From contig CAOKET010000014.1 of assembly GCA_948467605.1 (NCBI GenBank), positions 1 to 39,913 of the forward strand: 39,913 bases of DNA, in the 5' to 3' direction. Each line of letters starts with the position of its first letter. Position 1 is the first letter of the stretch. Source of the DNA: an uncultured Mycoplasmatota bacterium. GTDB lineage: Bacteria; Bacillota_I; Bacilli_A; RF39; UBA660. The notes under the pieces were generated by a model, which worked only from the letters and a program-made list of their open reading frames with translations, was not told the origin of the DNA and made no database searches. Of the stretch, positions 8,219 through 16,076 are shown in pieces. Made by a program: the position numbers and the translations under genes.

Positions 8219-9238
8219 TTATTTACTTATCTTTAATAAATACAATGTAGTTCTTACCATCTGAGCACTATAACCCATTTCATTATCATACCATGCTAGT
8301 ACTTTTACTAATTGCCCATCTTCAGTATTTACTACATTAGTAGATAGTCCATCAACTAATGCTCCAGTAATAGTACCAACTATATCAGAAGACACTATTG
8401 GGTCATCTGTATATTTTATAGTAGAATTTTGATTATTTTTAAATGCCTCATTTATTTCTTCCTCAGTAACTTCTTTAGATAATTCCAAAGTCAAATCTAC
8501 AATTGAACCATCGCTAACTGGTACTCTAAGAGAAGTACCATCCAACTTACCAGATAAATTAGGTAACACTTTACCAATTGCACCTGCTGCTCCTGTTGAT
8601 GTTGGTACTATATTTTCTGCTGCTGCCCTTCCACGGCGTGATTTAATTCCTTTTTTATGAGGAACATCTAATGTACTCTGATCATTTGTATATGCATGTA
8701 CAGTAGTCATCATTCCCTTTTTAATGCCAAAACTATCATCTAATACCTTAAGTACTGGTGCTAGGCAATTTGTTGTACAACTTGCTGCTGAAATTATTTG
8801 TTCACTACCATCTAATTCATGATGATTAACATTATATACAATAGTCTTAACTTCTCCCTTTGCAGGAGCACTTATAACTACATGCTTAGCACCCGCTTTT
8901 ATATGAGACATTGCTTTATCTTTATCAGTAAATACACCAGTACATTCATAAACCGCATCGATTTTAAGATCACCCCATGGTAATAAAGAAGGATCTTTTT
9001 CAGCATAAACCTTTATCTCTTTATCACCTACTATTAAAGTACTATTTTCCTTATTAAAACTTATTTCATCTTCTCTATATTTTCTATGAGCAGTGTCATA
9101 TTTCAAAAGATACGCCAATTGTTCTACATCAGTCAAATCATTAATTGCTACAATATTAAAATTTTCATTATCATCCATTAATCTAAATACTAGACGTCCT
9201 ATACGTCCAAATCCATTTATTGCAATATTATATGCCAT
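8219..9238 (-). CDS. gap: Glyceraldehyde-3-phosphate dehydrogenase, NAD-type
   Basis: The 339-residue GAPDH oxidises glyceraldehyde 3-phosphate to 1,3-bisphosphoglycerate with NAD. The Rossmann motif INGFGRIGR (7-15), Asp34 (NAD preference), catalytic Cys154 in [10 protein letters not shown] and catalytic His181 in [10 protein letters not shown] are all present, as is the C-terminal WYDNEMGYS segment. AAGGAG precedes the ATG. The start lies only 17 bases after the nucleoside kinase-like gene, so it appears to be co-transcribed from that gene's promoter. Codon choice favours better-used codons than neighbours by eye, in keeping with high expression. Confidence 0.97.
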   Translation of the reverse strand: MAYNIAINGFGRIGRLVFRLMDDNENFNIVAINDLTDVEQLAYLLKYDTAHRKYREDEISFNKENSTLIVGDKEIKVYAEKDPSLLPWGDLKIDAVYECTGVFTDKDKAMSHIKAGAKHVVISAPAKGEVKTIVYNVNHHELDGSEQIISAASCTTNCLAPVLKVLDDSFGIKKGMMTTVHAYTNDQSTLDVPHKKGIKSRRGRAAAENIVPTSTGAAGAIGKVLPNLSGKLDGTSLRVPVSDGSIVDLTLELSKEVTEEEINEAFKNNQNSTIKYTDDPIVSSDIVGTITGALVDGLSTNVVNTEDGQLVKVLAWYDNEMGYSAQMVRTTLYLLKISK

Positions 9239-9255
9239 ATTTTCATCTCCTTATT

Positions 9256-10905
9256 TTATTCAAATGTACTTCCACCAATAAATTCTCGTAATATAGAATC
9301 TTTTGGAATATTATCACTTGGTATTGGTAAAAATAATCTAAGTATATTGAGTAATCTTATAGCCTCATAATAATTAGGATCATTATTATCAACCGCAAAT
9401 AATAATGGTTCAACATAAGTTTTTAACAATCCTATTTCATATACTAATGAAGTATTAAATACAACATCAGCCTCATCCTGAAATGGAAATACATATTTTT
9501 CTTCTCCCTCTCTTACACTCTTCCAAGATTTTAATGTCATAGAAGAATTATAACCTCTCGTTCTATTATCCCTTACCATTCTTCTTATTAATCTCATATC
9601 TGTAGACCTAAGCCTATTAGAATTATCTATATTTAAACTAGTCAAAGGGCTTATATATATTTTATATTTATTTTTTCTAGGAATCGAACTAGTAAGAATT
9701 TCATTTAATCCATGAAGTCCCTCAATAACTAATATATCATTATCACCTAACTGCAAACTTCTTTTACCATAAACTTTTTTACCTTCAATAAAGTCATATG
9801 TAGGTATTTTTACCTTTTCTTTATTTAATAACCTAGTTAAATGATCGTTAAATAAATTCAAATCTAGTGCATTAACACTTTCAAAATCATAATTTCCATT
9901 CTCATCTTTTTTACACTCTTCTCTATCCAAAAAATAATCATCTAAACCAATTGGATGTGGTGTAAATCCAAGTCCCTTTAAGTATAAACTAAGTTTTTTA
10001 CTAGTAGTTGTTTTACCAGATGAACTAGGCCCTGCTATTAAAACTATTTTGACCTCTTTAAGAGAAGCAATCTCGCGTGCTATATTTAAAAGATTATTAT
10101 TTTGAAACATCTCATTGATAGATATAATATCATTTATTTTAGAATCACTTATAATCTTATTTAACTGATAAGAGGTTGCAACACCTATTTGGGTAAGCCA
10201 ACTAGTATAAGCATTGAAAGTATCAAATACTCCCTTATGATGAACATATGGTTTTATTTCCATAGTAGAATATTGATTAGGATACTGCAAAACTAGCCCA
10301 AAAGAAGAAATTAGTGTTAAATCAAATATTCTTAAATATCCTGTACTATAAGGCATCTTACCATAAAAATAATTATACATATTATCTAACTTATATAAAT
10401 TAATATAAGAATTACTTATATAATTAAGTACACTAACTAAATCAGGTCTATTATTCTTCTTAAAATAGTTAATAGCCTCCTTACGTAAAACATTACACTT
10501 AACAAAAGGTATATCAAGTTCAATTATTTGATTCATTTCATTCTTTATATTATCTAAAATACTTTGATCGAGTTTTATACCACTAACACTAAAATAAAGA
10601 CCTTTATCAGCAGAATGCTCACACTTTATACTAGCCTCATTACCACAAACTCTTTTAAATGCATACTCAAGTACATAGTTTAAACCATTCTCATAAATTT
10701 TATTCCCTATACTAGACATACAATCAAGAAACTCGACATTTTGAGAATAAGATACCTTATCACCTAATTCCCTTATATCATTATTTGCTTTTACTAATAC
10801 AATAAGTTTATCACCGCAAAAATCTTTACTTATATCATAATAAGTTGTGCCCTTAGGATAACTTTTCTTGACATTATTACAAGTTATTATAACCTCATTT
10901 CTCAT
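9256..10905 (-). CDS. Uridine kinase-like nucleoside kinase with TGS/ThrRS-like N-terminus
   Basis: This 549-residue protein matches the long clostridial/bacilli nucleoside kinase family. The N-terminal 65 residues look like a TGS domain, the next region (to about 200) resembles the editing/SAD region of threonyl-tRNA synthetase, and the C-terminal half is a phosphoribulokinase/uridine kinase-type P-loop domain with Walker A AGPSSSGKTT (about 291-300) and the IGLDDYFLDREE acceptor loop. The enzymatic substrate is presumed to be a nucleoside; I know of no firm assignment. I chose the ATG at 10905 because GAAAGGGG lies 6 bases upstream; the upstream in-frame ATG (10956) lacks such a site. It is divergent from clpP and followed within 17 bases by gap. 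Confidence 0.82.
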   Translation of the reverse strand: MRNEVIITCNNVKKSYPKGTTYYDISKDFCGDKLIVLVKANNDIRELGDKVSYSQNVEFLDCMSSIGNKIYENGLNYVLEYAFKRVCGNEASIKCEHSADKGLYFSVSGIKLDQSILDNIKNEMNQIIELDIPFVKCNVLRKEAINYFKKNNRPDLVSVLNYISNSYINLYKLDNMYNYFYGKMPYSTGYLRIFDLTLISSFGLVLQYPNQYSTMEIKPYVHHKGVFDTFNAYTSWLTQIGVATSYQLNKIISDSKINDIISINEMFQNNNLLNIAREIASLKEVKIVLIAGPSSSGKTTTSKKLSLYLKGLGFTPHPIGLDDYFLDREECKKDENGNYDFESVNALDLNLFNDHLTRLLNKEKVKIPTYDFIEGKKVYGKRSLQLGDNDILVIEGLHGLNEILTSSIPRKNKYKIYISPLTSLNIDNSNRLRSTDMRLIRRMVRDNRTRGYNSSMTLKSWKSVREGEEKYVFPFQDEADVVFNTSLVYEIGLLKTYVEPLLFAVDNNDPNYYEAIRLLNILRLFLPIPSDNIPKDSILREFIGGSTFE

Positions 10906-10999
10906 AGTAAGCCCCTTTCTACTATCCCTAATTTTAAGTATACCATTATATTCCATTTTTTTCTAGTATGTATATTATATTTTTAAAAATAAATTGTCG

Positions 11000-11023
11000 A
11001 AGTATTAATTGAATAAAATACTT
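11000..11023 (+). repeat. Inverted repeat spanning the clpP -35 box
   Basis: AAGTATT (11000-11006) and AATACTT (11017-11023) with a 10-base spacer enclose the -35 box of the clpP promoter. It resembles neither the CtsR site (GGTCAAA repeats) nor CIRCE. It could be an operator for the divergent clpP/nucleoside-kinase pair. Confidence 0.4.
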
Positions 11024-11036
11024 AATTTAGTATAAA
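11009..11036 (+). promoter_or_regulatory. Promoter of clpP
   Basis: TTGAAT (11009-11014), 16-bp spacer, TATAAA (11031-11036), 20 bases upstream of the clpP ATG. Confidence 0.55.
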
Positions 11037-11056
11037 TATAATAACAGGTGATAATT

Positions 11057-11626
11057 ATGAATTTAGTTCCTACGATTATTGAAAAAAGTAACTATGGTGA
11101 AAGGGCATATGATATATACTCTAGATTATTAAAAGATAGAATTATACTATTATCAGGTGAAATAGATGATATAAGTGCTAATACAATAATTGCTCAATTG
11201 CTATATTTAGACTCACAAAATAATGAAAAAATAAATCTATATATAAACTCACCTGGTGGTTCAGTTACCGCAGGTATGGCAATCTATGACACAATGAATT
11301 ATATAAAAAGTGATGTTTCTACAATTTGTATAGGAATTGCCGCATCAATGGGAGCATTCCTACTATCAAGCGGAAAAAAAGGATTAAGATTCTCTCTTCC
11401 AAATTCCGAAGTAATGATACATCAACCGCTAGGTGGAGCCCAAGGTCAAGCAACAGAAATAAAAATACACGCAGAACACATACTAAAAACAAGAGATAAA
11501 TTAAACTCTATTTTAGCAAAAAATACAAAAAAAAGCCTGCATCAAATAGAACTTGATACAGAACGAGATAATTTCTTAAGTGCTACTGAAGCATTAGAAT
11601 ATGGAATAATAGATAAAATACTATAA
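11057..11626 (+). CDS. clpP: ATP-dependent Clp protease proteolytic subunit
   Basis: The 189-residue serine peptidase subunit assembles into the tetradecameric Clp barrel and works with Clp/Hsp100 ATPases in cytosolic protein turnover. The catalytic triad is Ser98 (GIAASMGAF), His122 (MIHQPLGG) and Asp171 (TERDNF), and the oxyanion-forming SPGGSV loop is at 65-70. I use the ATG at 11057, 5 bases after AGGTGAT; an in-frame GTG at 11048 lies inside that binding site. It is one of few plus-strand genes and converges on trmL, ending one base before the trmL stop with no obvious terminator between them. Confidence 0.97.
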   Translation: MNLVPTIIEKSNYGERAYDIYSRLLKDRIILLSGEIDDISANTIIAQLLYLDSQNNEKINLYINSPGGSVTAGMAIYDTMNYIKSDVSTICIGIAASMGAFLLSSGKKGLRFSLPNSEVMIHQPLGGAQGQATEIKIHAEHILKTRDKLNSILAKNTKKSLHQIELDTERDNFLSATEALEYGIIDKIL

Positions 11627-11627
11627 A

Positions 11628-12134
11628 CTATTCATCTATAAAATCAGCACCCTTATGTGGTTCGTATAACAATAAATCATTATAATTTTGTTGTCTTAAA
11701 GCCTCATATACCATAATTGCAACACTATTTGATAGATTAAGTGCTCTTACATTTTCACTCATTGGTATTCTCATACAATGCTCCAAATCATCCTGAAGTA
11801 TAGATTTTGGAATACCAGTAGACTCTTTCCCAAATATAAAATATATATCTTCATCAACATTACTATAATCAAAAGAAGTATGTGGTTTTTTACCATATCT
11901 AGTTAAATAATAATAAGTTCCCTTATTTTTAAGTTTAAAATCATTAAAATCATCATAAACAGTATAAATACACTTATCTATATAATTAACACCACTTCTT
12001 TTTATATATCTTTCTTCTAAAGAAAAGCCAAGTGGTTTTATTAAATGAAGATGAGAATTAGTTGCAACACAAGTTCTCATTATATTTCCAGTGTTACCAG
12101 GAATCTCAGGTTGAAACAATACAATATTAATCAT
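11628..12134 (-). CDS. trmL: tRNA (cytidine/uridine(34)-2'-O)-methyltransferase, SPOUT family
   Basis: This 168-residue SpoU/TrmH-class (trefoil-knot) methyltransferase has the TrmL signatures: FQPEIPGNTGNIMRTC near the N-terminus, the SAM-binding FGKESTGIP (101-109), and IPM...ALNLSNSVA (123-139), which forms the knot. The enzyme methylates the ribose of wobble nucleotide 34 of certain leucine tRNAs using S-adenosylmethionine. I chose the ATG at 12134, with GAGGTG about 10 bases upstream; an upstream in-frame start would add six residues outside the family's usual N-terminus. It overlaps the end of the preceding thioredoxin-like gene by 8 bases, implying translational coupling. Confidence 0.92.
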   Translation of the reverse strand: MINIVLFQPEIPGNTGNIMRTCVATNSHLHLIKPLGFSLEERYIKRSGVNYIDKCIYTVYDDFNDFKLKNKGTYYYLTRYGKKPHTSFDYSNVDEDIYFIFGKESTGIPKSILQDDLEHCMRIPMSENVRALNLSNSVAIMVYEALRQQNYNDLLLYEPHKGADFIDE

Positions 12135-12630
12135 TATGGTAATGCACCTCATAAGTATCTAATAATTTTAAAACATCATCCCCATTAGTTATATAACTAA
12201 TTTTGTTTAAAGTACCATCTATATATACTAATACTGCTGGAATATTTTCTATATTTATATCAGGAAAATATTCTTTTATTTTATCATCATAATTATCTGG
12301 ATACTCATCCTTAATATTTTTTAAATTCAAATATAATATATGCTCTCTCAATCCATAATTAACAATCTTTTCTTTAAAATCAAGTTCAACCTTCCTACAA
12401 TCTTCATCATCAGAAAAACATGTATATATAAACACATATGGATTTTCAAGTAAATAATCTCCCAACTCATTAACTTTAATTTCATCCAAATATTGATCTA
12501 ATATTGCAATACTAAGATCATTTTCCTTATGTATTTTATATAATCTAATAATATACACACAAGCAAAAACAACAACTATTAAGATAACTAACAATATAAT
12601 ATAATTAATTTTTGGTTTCTTATCATTCAT
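12127..12630 (-). CDS. Membrane-anchored thioredoxin-fold protein lacking CxxC
   Basis: The 167-residue protein has one N-terminal helix (about 9-28) and an extracytoplasmic domain that looks like a thioredoxin fold: a strand-turn with YTCFSDDEDC in the active-site region and the cis-proline strand IPAVLVYIDGTL. The usual C-x-x-C is replaced by D-E-D-C, so one active-site cysteine is missing, although another Cys lies five residues earlier. It probably lacks ordinary disulfide reductase activity and may act as a chaperone or scaffold, or use a single cysteine. GGTGG lies 5 bases before the ATG at 12630. It overlaps trmL. A relative with an intact site is at 33943-34386. Confidence 0.6.
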   Translation of the reverse strand: MNDKKPKINYIILLVILIVVVFACVYIIRLYKIHKENDLSIAILDQYLDEIKVNELGDYLLENPYVFIYTCFSDDEDCRKVELDFKEKIVNYGLREHILYLNLKNIKDEYPDNYDDKIKEYFPDINIENIPAVLVYIDGTLNKISYITNGDDVLKLLDTYEVHYHND

Positions 12631-12674
12631 AAATACCACCTAAACTTATTTTAACATAAAAATTAAAGTATTTG

Positions 12675-13247
12675 TTATGCAATTCTTCTGCTAGATAAAC
12701 TTTCACTTTTAAAATTGCATATCATTTCCATTAACCTAATACCCTCTTTATTTTTTAAATAAACTTCATCTAACCCCTTATTAAATAGCCCTCTTTCATA
12801 TCTGGTCTCAACAAAAGAGGCAACTGCCGCATCACAAAGTTTAATATTACTCTTAATTCCATCAACAAGTTCATCTATTCTATCAGAACGTACCTCATTA
12901 ACCATAAACGGTACAACATTTAAAGCATTAAACTTATCAGAATCAATACTCAAACTTACTGGAATTAAAAGCCTACAAGATGTCATTTCAATAATATATG
13001 AATAAAACTTTATTGCATTTTTTATAAGTTCTAATATTAAACCATCTTGTCCTATTTCTCTAATATGTTCTCTTGATCTATTACTCCTAGTAAAATAGTG
13101 GAAGTTTTCATCACTAATACTTTCACCAATTATACATTGTAATAAAACATATTTATAATCTTGATATTCAGGTTTTGAATACGCATCTTTTTGTGTTATT
13201 AAAGTTTCAGCAAGTGCCATATCAATTTTTCTAGATGTATTATCCAT
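12675..13247 (-). CDS. Protein of unknown function, 190 residues
   Basis: I do not recognise this protein. It has no signal peptide or long hydrophobic stretch, so it is probably cytosolic; it looks helical, with a charged middle (SNRSREHIREIGQDG) and a conserved-looking arginine/aspartate-rich stretch (NEVRSDRIDELVDG). AGGAGGA lies 6 bases upstream of the ATG, a strong site. A TGTTATAAT extended -10 element lies 30-38 bases upstream. The codon use resembles that of its neighbours. It ends about 45 bases before the thioredoxin-like gene in the same direction, so the two could be co-transcribed. Confidence 0.7.
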   Translation of the reverse strand: MDNTSRKIDMALAETLITQKDAYSKPEYQDYKYVLLQCIIGESISDENFHYFTRSNRSREHIREIGQDGLILELIKNAIKFYSYIIEMTSCRLLIPVSLSIDSDKFNALNVVPFMVNEVRSDRIDELVDGIKSNIKLCDAAVASFVETRYERGLFNKGLDEVYLKNKEGIRLMEMICNFKSESLSSRRIA

Positions 13248-13276
13248 GAAATCCTCCTACTATATTATCTATAAAA

Positions 13277-13285
13277 ATTATAACA
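13277..13285 (-). promoter_or_regulatory. Extended -10 promoter of the unknown 190-residue gene
   Basis: Minus-strand TGTTATAAT (hexamer at 13277-13282); no convincing -35 at the usual distance. The TG extension may compensate. Confidence 0.4.
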
Positions 13286-13443
13286 TAAAACTAAAGAATT
13301 AATTAAATAAAATAACAATAAATGTAAACACTTTAAAAAGAATTTAACAATTACACCATAATTCAATGTAAATAATACTAAAAATAGATTATCAAAAATA
13401 AATATAACTTTTTGTCGAAAAAATTAAACGCATAAACAAAATA

Positions 13444-13473
13444 ATGACAATATAATATTATAAAAACTATAAA
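13444..13473 (+). promoter_or_regulatory. Possible promoter of the plus-strand mini-ORF unit
   Basis: ATGACA (13444-13449), 18-bp spacer, TATAAA (13468-13473). In such A+T-rich DNA chance matches are likely, but position and strand fit the ORFs and the terminator at 13903-13927. Confidence 0.3.
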
Positions 13474-13576
13474 TTTATTGAAATAACTATTAAAAATTAT
13501 AAAAAATTACTCTTTAGAAAAAAGATTACATACAATCTTAAAATCATTAGAAACATATATCTGGAATGTAAAAAAA

Positions 13577-13714
13577 ATGGAAAACGATCCACTTGCTTTT
13601 AAAAAATCAAAAGATATGTTAGATGAAACAATCAAATACTATTTGCCAAATGATCAAAGAATGCTTGATATTGTAGATGCTGTTAGAGCAAAACATGTTA
13701 AATCAACCAGATAA
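13577..13714 (+). CDS. Short ORF, 45 residues, possibly the 5' part of a broken gene
   Basis: The ORF reads MENDPLAFKKSKDMLDETI and continues as a soluble, charged, helical-looking peptide. The frame stays open back to 13487 without an ATG, adding about 30 further plausible residues (LETYIWNVKK just before the Met), so the true protein may start earlier from a lost or unusual start. I see no convincing ribosome binding site before the ATG. The reading frame looks protein-like in composition. It ends inside the next mini-ORF, in a different frame, as if one indel had split a single tail-anchored protein. No family recognised. Confidence 0.4.
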   Translation: MENDPLAFKKSKDMLDETIKYYLPNDQRMLDIVDAVRAKHVKSTR

Positions 13715-13823
13715 TGAACCTAACAAACAAAAAGGAGTTATAAATTCAATAGCATTACCAGTTATAACATTATTCGCATCAATAGTATTATTCACCATAC
13801 TTTATCTAGTCTCTAAATATTAA
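13695..13823 (+). CDS. Small membrane protein ORF, 42 residues
   Basis: A Lys/Asn-rich N-terminus (NQPDNEPNKQKG) is followed by one hydrophobic helix of about 22 residues (SIALPVITLFASIVLFTILYL) and a short SKY end. The 20-base overlap with the preceding ORF in another frame suggests translational coupling or a frameshift that separated a C-terminal membrane anchor from its cytosolic domain. An alternative in-frame ATG lies at 13677. No Shine-Dalgarno sequence is evident at either start. A bidirectional terminator follows at 13903-13927. Confidence 0.4.
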   Translation: MLNQPDNEPNKQKGVINSIALPVITLFASIVLFTILYLVSKY

Positions 13824-13833
13824 TACAAATAAT

Positions 13834-13873
13834 AAAAACACACTAATACTAAAAAAAAAGAGATTAATGTGTG
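13834..13873 (-). terminator. Terminator-like hairpin on the minus strand
   Basis: CACACATTAAT pairs with ATTAGTGTG across a long loop with a two-base bulge, followed by five T on the minus strand. It would act as a second terminator downstream of the ACT-domain gene. Confidence 0.4.
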
Positions 13874-13902
13874 CAACGAATAATAGAATATTCACTCTCC
13901 AC

Positions 13903-13927
13903 AAAAGGATAATTATATCCTTTTTTT
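13903..13927 (+). terminator. Bidirectional intrinsic terminator
   Basis: AAAAGGAT, loop AATTAT, ATCCTTTT followed by TTT on the plus strand; on the minus strand the same stem follows the ACT-domain stop codon, with a weaker U-tract. It separates the convergent plus-strand mini-ORF unit from the ACT-domain gene. Confidence 0.7.
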
Positions 13928-14291
13928 ATATAATACTATATCCTGAATTTAAAAGTATTTGTAAAGACTCATCATAATTTTCCTGTTTAACTAATATATA
14001 ATCTGTATTATATGTAGAAATAGCAAAAATACTTATTCCATTACAAGAAAGCAATTGTGCTATTTTAGAAAGAATACCAACCAATGAAAAATCTAAAACA
14101 CCTTGTATCATAAAAGCACGCCAACCATCGTCTCTTTTTAAAATATTATCTGGACACCTTTCAGTAATACATACAACGGATTTTTCACAATCTGTTTTAC
14201 CAATAAAACAATACTCATCACATAAATCTATTTGAGAAAAATCCTCTACTTGACATATACTAAAGTTATAACCAATTCTCTTTAATTGCAT
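13926..14291 (-). CDS. ACT-domain protein (CASTOR/ACT_7 type)
   Basis: The 121-residue protein carries a C-terminal ACT-like domain (about residues 54-118: DDGWRAFMIQGVLDFSLVGI, then a SIFAISTYNTDYILVK strand) preceded by a short N-terminal domain of the same two-part architecture as the CASTOR-like ACT_7 family. Such proteins bind small ligands, often amino acids, in the cytosol; many bacterial members have no known function. AGGAG lies 8 bases before the ATG. It follows the kinase-fold gene by 20 bases in the same direction and is probably in its operon. Ligand unknown. Confidence 0.75.
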   Translation of the reverse strand: MQLKRIGYNFSICQVEDFSQIDLCDEYCFIGKTDCEKSVVCITERCPDNILKRDDGWRAFMIQGVLDFSLVGILSKIAQLLSCNGISIFAISTYNTDYILVKQENYDESLQILLNSGYSII

Positions 14292-14311
14292 ACTTTTTCT
14301 CCTATATGATA

Positions 14312-15148
14312 TTACTTCCTAACAAATTTTCTAGCCTCTCCCTGTTTAAAAGGTGTAAGCCTATATTCACTACATAACTCTATAATTGCTTCTTTGATAT
14401 TTAAATTATCTTTATTTGGATCATATAAAATCCTCATACATTCACCAAAATAAGTGTCAGATATACCAGCAATTTCTAATAACTGTTTTATATTATATCC
14501 ATTAATTGCCCTAGGTACATTAATTTTAGATGAATAATAGAAGAATCTAATGGCTAATGTATACAAATCGATATTAGGTGTATAAAAACCGTTATTATTA
14601 TTATAATATTTTGGAGTTTTCATTATCGGATCTAATGCAATAAATGAACTTATAACAGATGTAGGTATATCTGAAACTTGCATATCTTGATAGTCAGTAT
14701 AATAAACTTCACCATTACTTTTATTATATTTTACATTACCTAAAGTAGACATGTCAGGATTCACAATACCATTATCATGACATTGTTCAACTATTTCTAA
14801 ACACTTTATAATATATGAAGATATTTGTTCCAATGTAATATTATAACGATTCTCATTTACAAAATCCCCAAAATCTATTAAATCATTAGAAAATGTTCCA
14901 GGTATAACTGGTTCAATATAACCGCAAAATCCTTTTTCAGTTTCTAAAATATCTGTAGGTAAAGACAATCCAGTTATTCTTGACATAGCCTTAGCCTTCT
15001 CATATCTTTGTAATTTATATTCCTTTTTCATATCATAACATTTTAGAAATCTCTTGGCCAAATATAATTTAGATAAATAATATATATTAGAGTTTTCACC
15101 CTTTATATCAGGTACTTTTTGATTTAATTCTTGCATTTTAATAAACAT
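14312..15148 (-). CDS. Protein kinase-fold protein, degenerate HRD motif
   Basis: In this 278-residue protein I see the outline of a protein kinase-like C-lobe: HDNGIVNPDMSTLGNV (124-139) corresponds to the catalytic loop, with Asp132 and Asn138 at the catalytic and metal positions though the HRD is NPD; YYTDYQD (149-155) sits where the metal-binding DFG would be; NIDLYTLA resembles the helix-F aspartate motif. An N-lobe with lysine and glutamate candidates (AKRF; KAKAM) precedes, and GYIEPVIPGT resembles the hinge. The glycine-rich loop is not recognisable. It could be an active small-molecule or protein kinase or a pseudokinase. GGAGGGG lies close upstream of the ATG, and a strong TTGACA promoter precedes it. 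It is followed by the ACT-domain gene. Confidence 0.6.
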   Translation of the reverse strand: MFIKMQELNQKVPDIKGENSNIYYLSKLYLAKRFLKCYDMKKEYKLQRYEKAKAMSRITGLSLPTDILETEKGFCGYIEPVIPGTFSNDLIDFGDFVNENRYNITLEQISSYIIKCLEIVEQCHDNGIVNPDMSTLGNVKYNKSNGEVYYTDYQDMQVSDIPTSVISSFIALDPIMKTPKYYNNNNGFYTPNIDLYTLAIRFFYYSSKINVPRAINGYNIKQLLEIAGISDTYFGECMRILYDPNKDNLNIKEAIIELCSEYRLTPFKQGEARKFVRK

Positions 15149-15170
15149 ATAACCCCTCCATTGAAGTTAT

Positions 15171-15199
15171 ATTTTATATTAAAAAAATAACTATGTCAA
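15171..15199 (-). promoter_or_regulatory. Strong promoter of the kinase-fold/ACT-domain pair
   Basis: Minus-strand TTGACA (15194-15199), 17-bp spacer, TAAAAT (15171-15176), 22 bases before the ATG at 15148. Confidence 0.7.
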
Positions 15200-15249
15200 A
15201 TAAAATTATCAAAAAGACATTACGAATTTTTATATTCAAAATGCTTTTC

Positions 15250-15783
15250 TTAGTTTAACTCCTTTAAAAGTTTAAATAAATATAATCTATTCTCATGAAA
15301 CACAGTTGATTCATCATGAGATAAAATCATATTAATTACTTGATCAAAATCAAACCATTTAACTTCTGACAATTCTTCTTCTTGAATAATAAAATCGCTT
15401 TCATTAAGATTACATTTCATATAATAAAAATATGTTATATGCGAGTTTGTTTGCTCTAATGTATATTCTCTCTTACCAAAAGGAATTAAGTCACTATCCA
15501 ATACATCAATTCCAAGTTCCTCTTTTATTTCTCTTACCATAGCAGAAACTAGGGACTCCCCTGCATCAACATGACCAGCGCAAAGTCCATATTTATTGGG
15601 ACTAAATCTTTTAGTAGCACTTCTTTTTTGAAGTAATACTTGATTTTTATCATTAATAATAAAACATCCTACTTCATTATGTAATAAATTTCTATCATGT
15701 GCTTCATCTTTATCCATAATTTGTCCAGTAAAATTACCATTTTCATCTACTATTTCAATAAATTCTTTTTTATTATCTTTCAT
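15250..15783 (-). CDS. NUDIX hydrolase (IPP isomerase-like/YfcD type)
   Basis: The 177-residue protein contains a complete NUDIX box at residues 70-92 (G-x5-E-x7-R-E-x2-E-E-x-G, with GHVDAGE at the start and REIKEELGI at the end), embedded in the fold used by the isopentenyl-diphosphate isomerase-like NUDIX proteins, with the characteristic N-terminal EIVDENGNFTGQIMDKDEAH and LLQKRSATKRFSPN blocks. It would hydrolyse a nucleoside-diphosphate-linked substrate with Mg; the IPP isomerase activity itself is unlikely because this group includes many hydrolases. AAGGAG precedes the ATG; a consensus promoter lies upstream. Substrate unknown. Confidence 0.88.
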   Translation of the reverse strand: MKDNKKEFIEIVDENGNFTGQIMDKDEAHDRNLLHNEVGCFIINDKNQVLLQKRSATKRFSPNKYGLCAGHVDAGESLVSAMVREIKEELGIDVLDSDLIPFGKREYTLEQTNSHITYFYYMKCNLNESDFIIQEEELSEVKWFDFDQVINMILSHDESTVFHENRLYLFKLLKELN

Positions 15784-15827
15784 ATTTTTATCTCCTTACA
15801 AGTATATATATTTTGTCACTTAATATC

Positions 15828-15856
15828 ATTATATATATAGTAAAAAGTATAATCAA
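15828..15856 (-). promoter_or_regulatory. Promoter of the NUDIX gene
   Basis: Minus-strand TTGATT (15851-15856), 17-bp spacer, TATAAT (15828-15833), about 45 bases upstream of the ATG. Confidence 0.65.
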
Positions 15857-15906
15857 TATTTTCATTAGATTATAACTTTGAAAATTTAAATTTTTTATTT
15901 TGTAAA

Positions 15907-15930
15907 GAAAAAACGAACTACAATAGTTCG
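15907..15930 (-). terminator. Intrinsic terminator of the tRNA-Cys gene
   Basis: CGAACTA, TTG loop, TAGTTCG, then six T on the minus strand, 13 bases after the encoded CCA end. Confidence 0.85.
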
Positions 15931-15943
15931 ATTGTTTTCAATA

Positions 15944-16017
15944 TGGAGGAGCTAGTCGGATTTGAACCAACGCTCGGGGAGTTGCAGTCCCATGCCTTAC
16001 CACTTGGCTATAGCTCC
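15944..16017 (-). tRNA. tRNA-Cys (GCA)
   Basis: The 74-base RNA folds as a standard cloverleaf: acceptor GGAGCTA/TAGCTCC, discriminator T, encoded CCA, T-loop GTTCAAATC and anticodon loop CTGCAAC with anticodon GCA. The U73 discriminator and GCA anticodon are both cysteine identity elements. It stands alone, with its own promoter and terminator. Confidence 0.97.
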
Positions 16018-16026
16018 ATGTAAAAA

Positions 16027-16055
16027 ATTATATCAAAAAAATTGATTTATTACAA
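16027..16055 (-). promoter_or_regulatory. Promoter of tRNA-Cys
   Basis: Minus-strand TTGTAA (16050-16055), 17-bp spacer, TATAAT (16027-16032), ending 9 bases before the mature tRNA 5' end. Confidence 0.7.
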
Positions 16056-16076
16056 TATTTAATATAATTTTTTTAT

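Larger units (their letters stand above)
13248..13576. other. Extremely A+T-rich intergenic stretch
   Basis: This holds the minus-strand promoter at 13277-13285 and a possible plus-strand promoter at 13444-13473. From 13487 it holds an open frame without an ATG that runs in frame into the mini-ORF starting at 13577. I see no tRNA, repeat or other conserved element in the rest. Confidence 0.5.
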
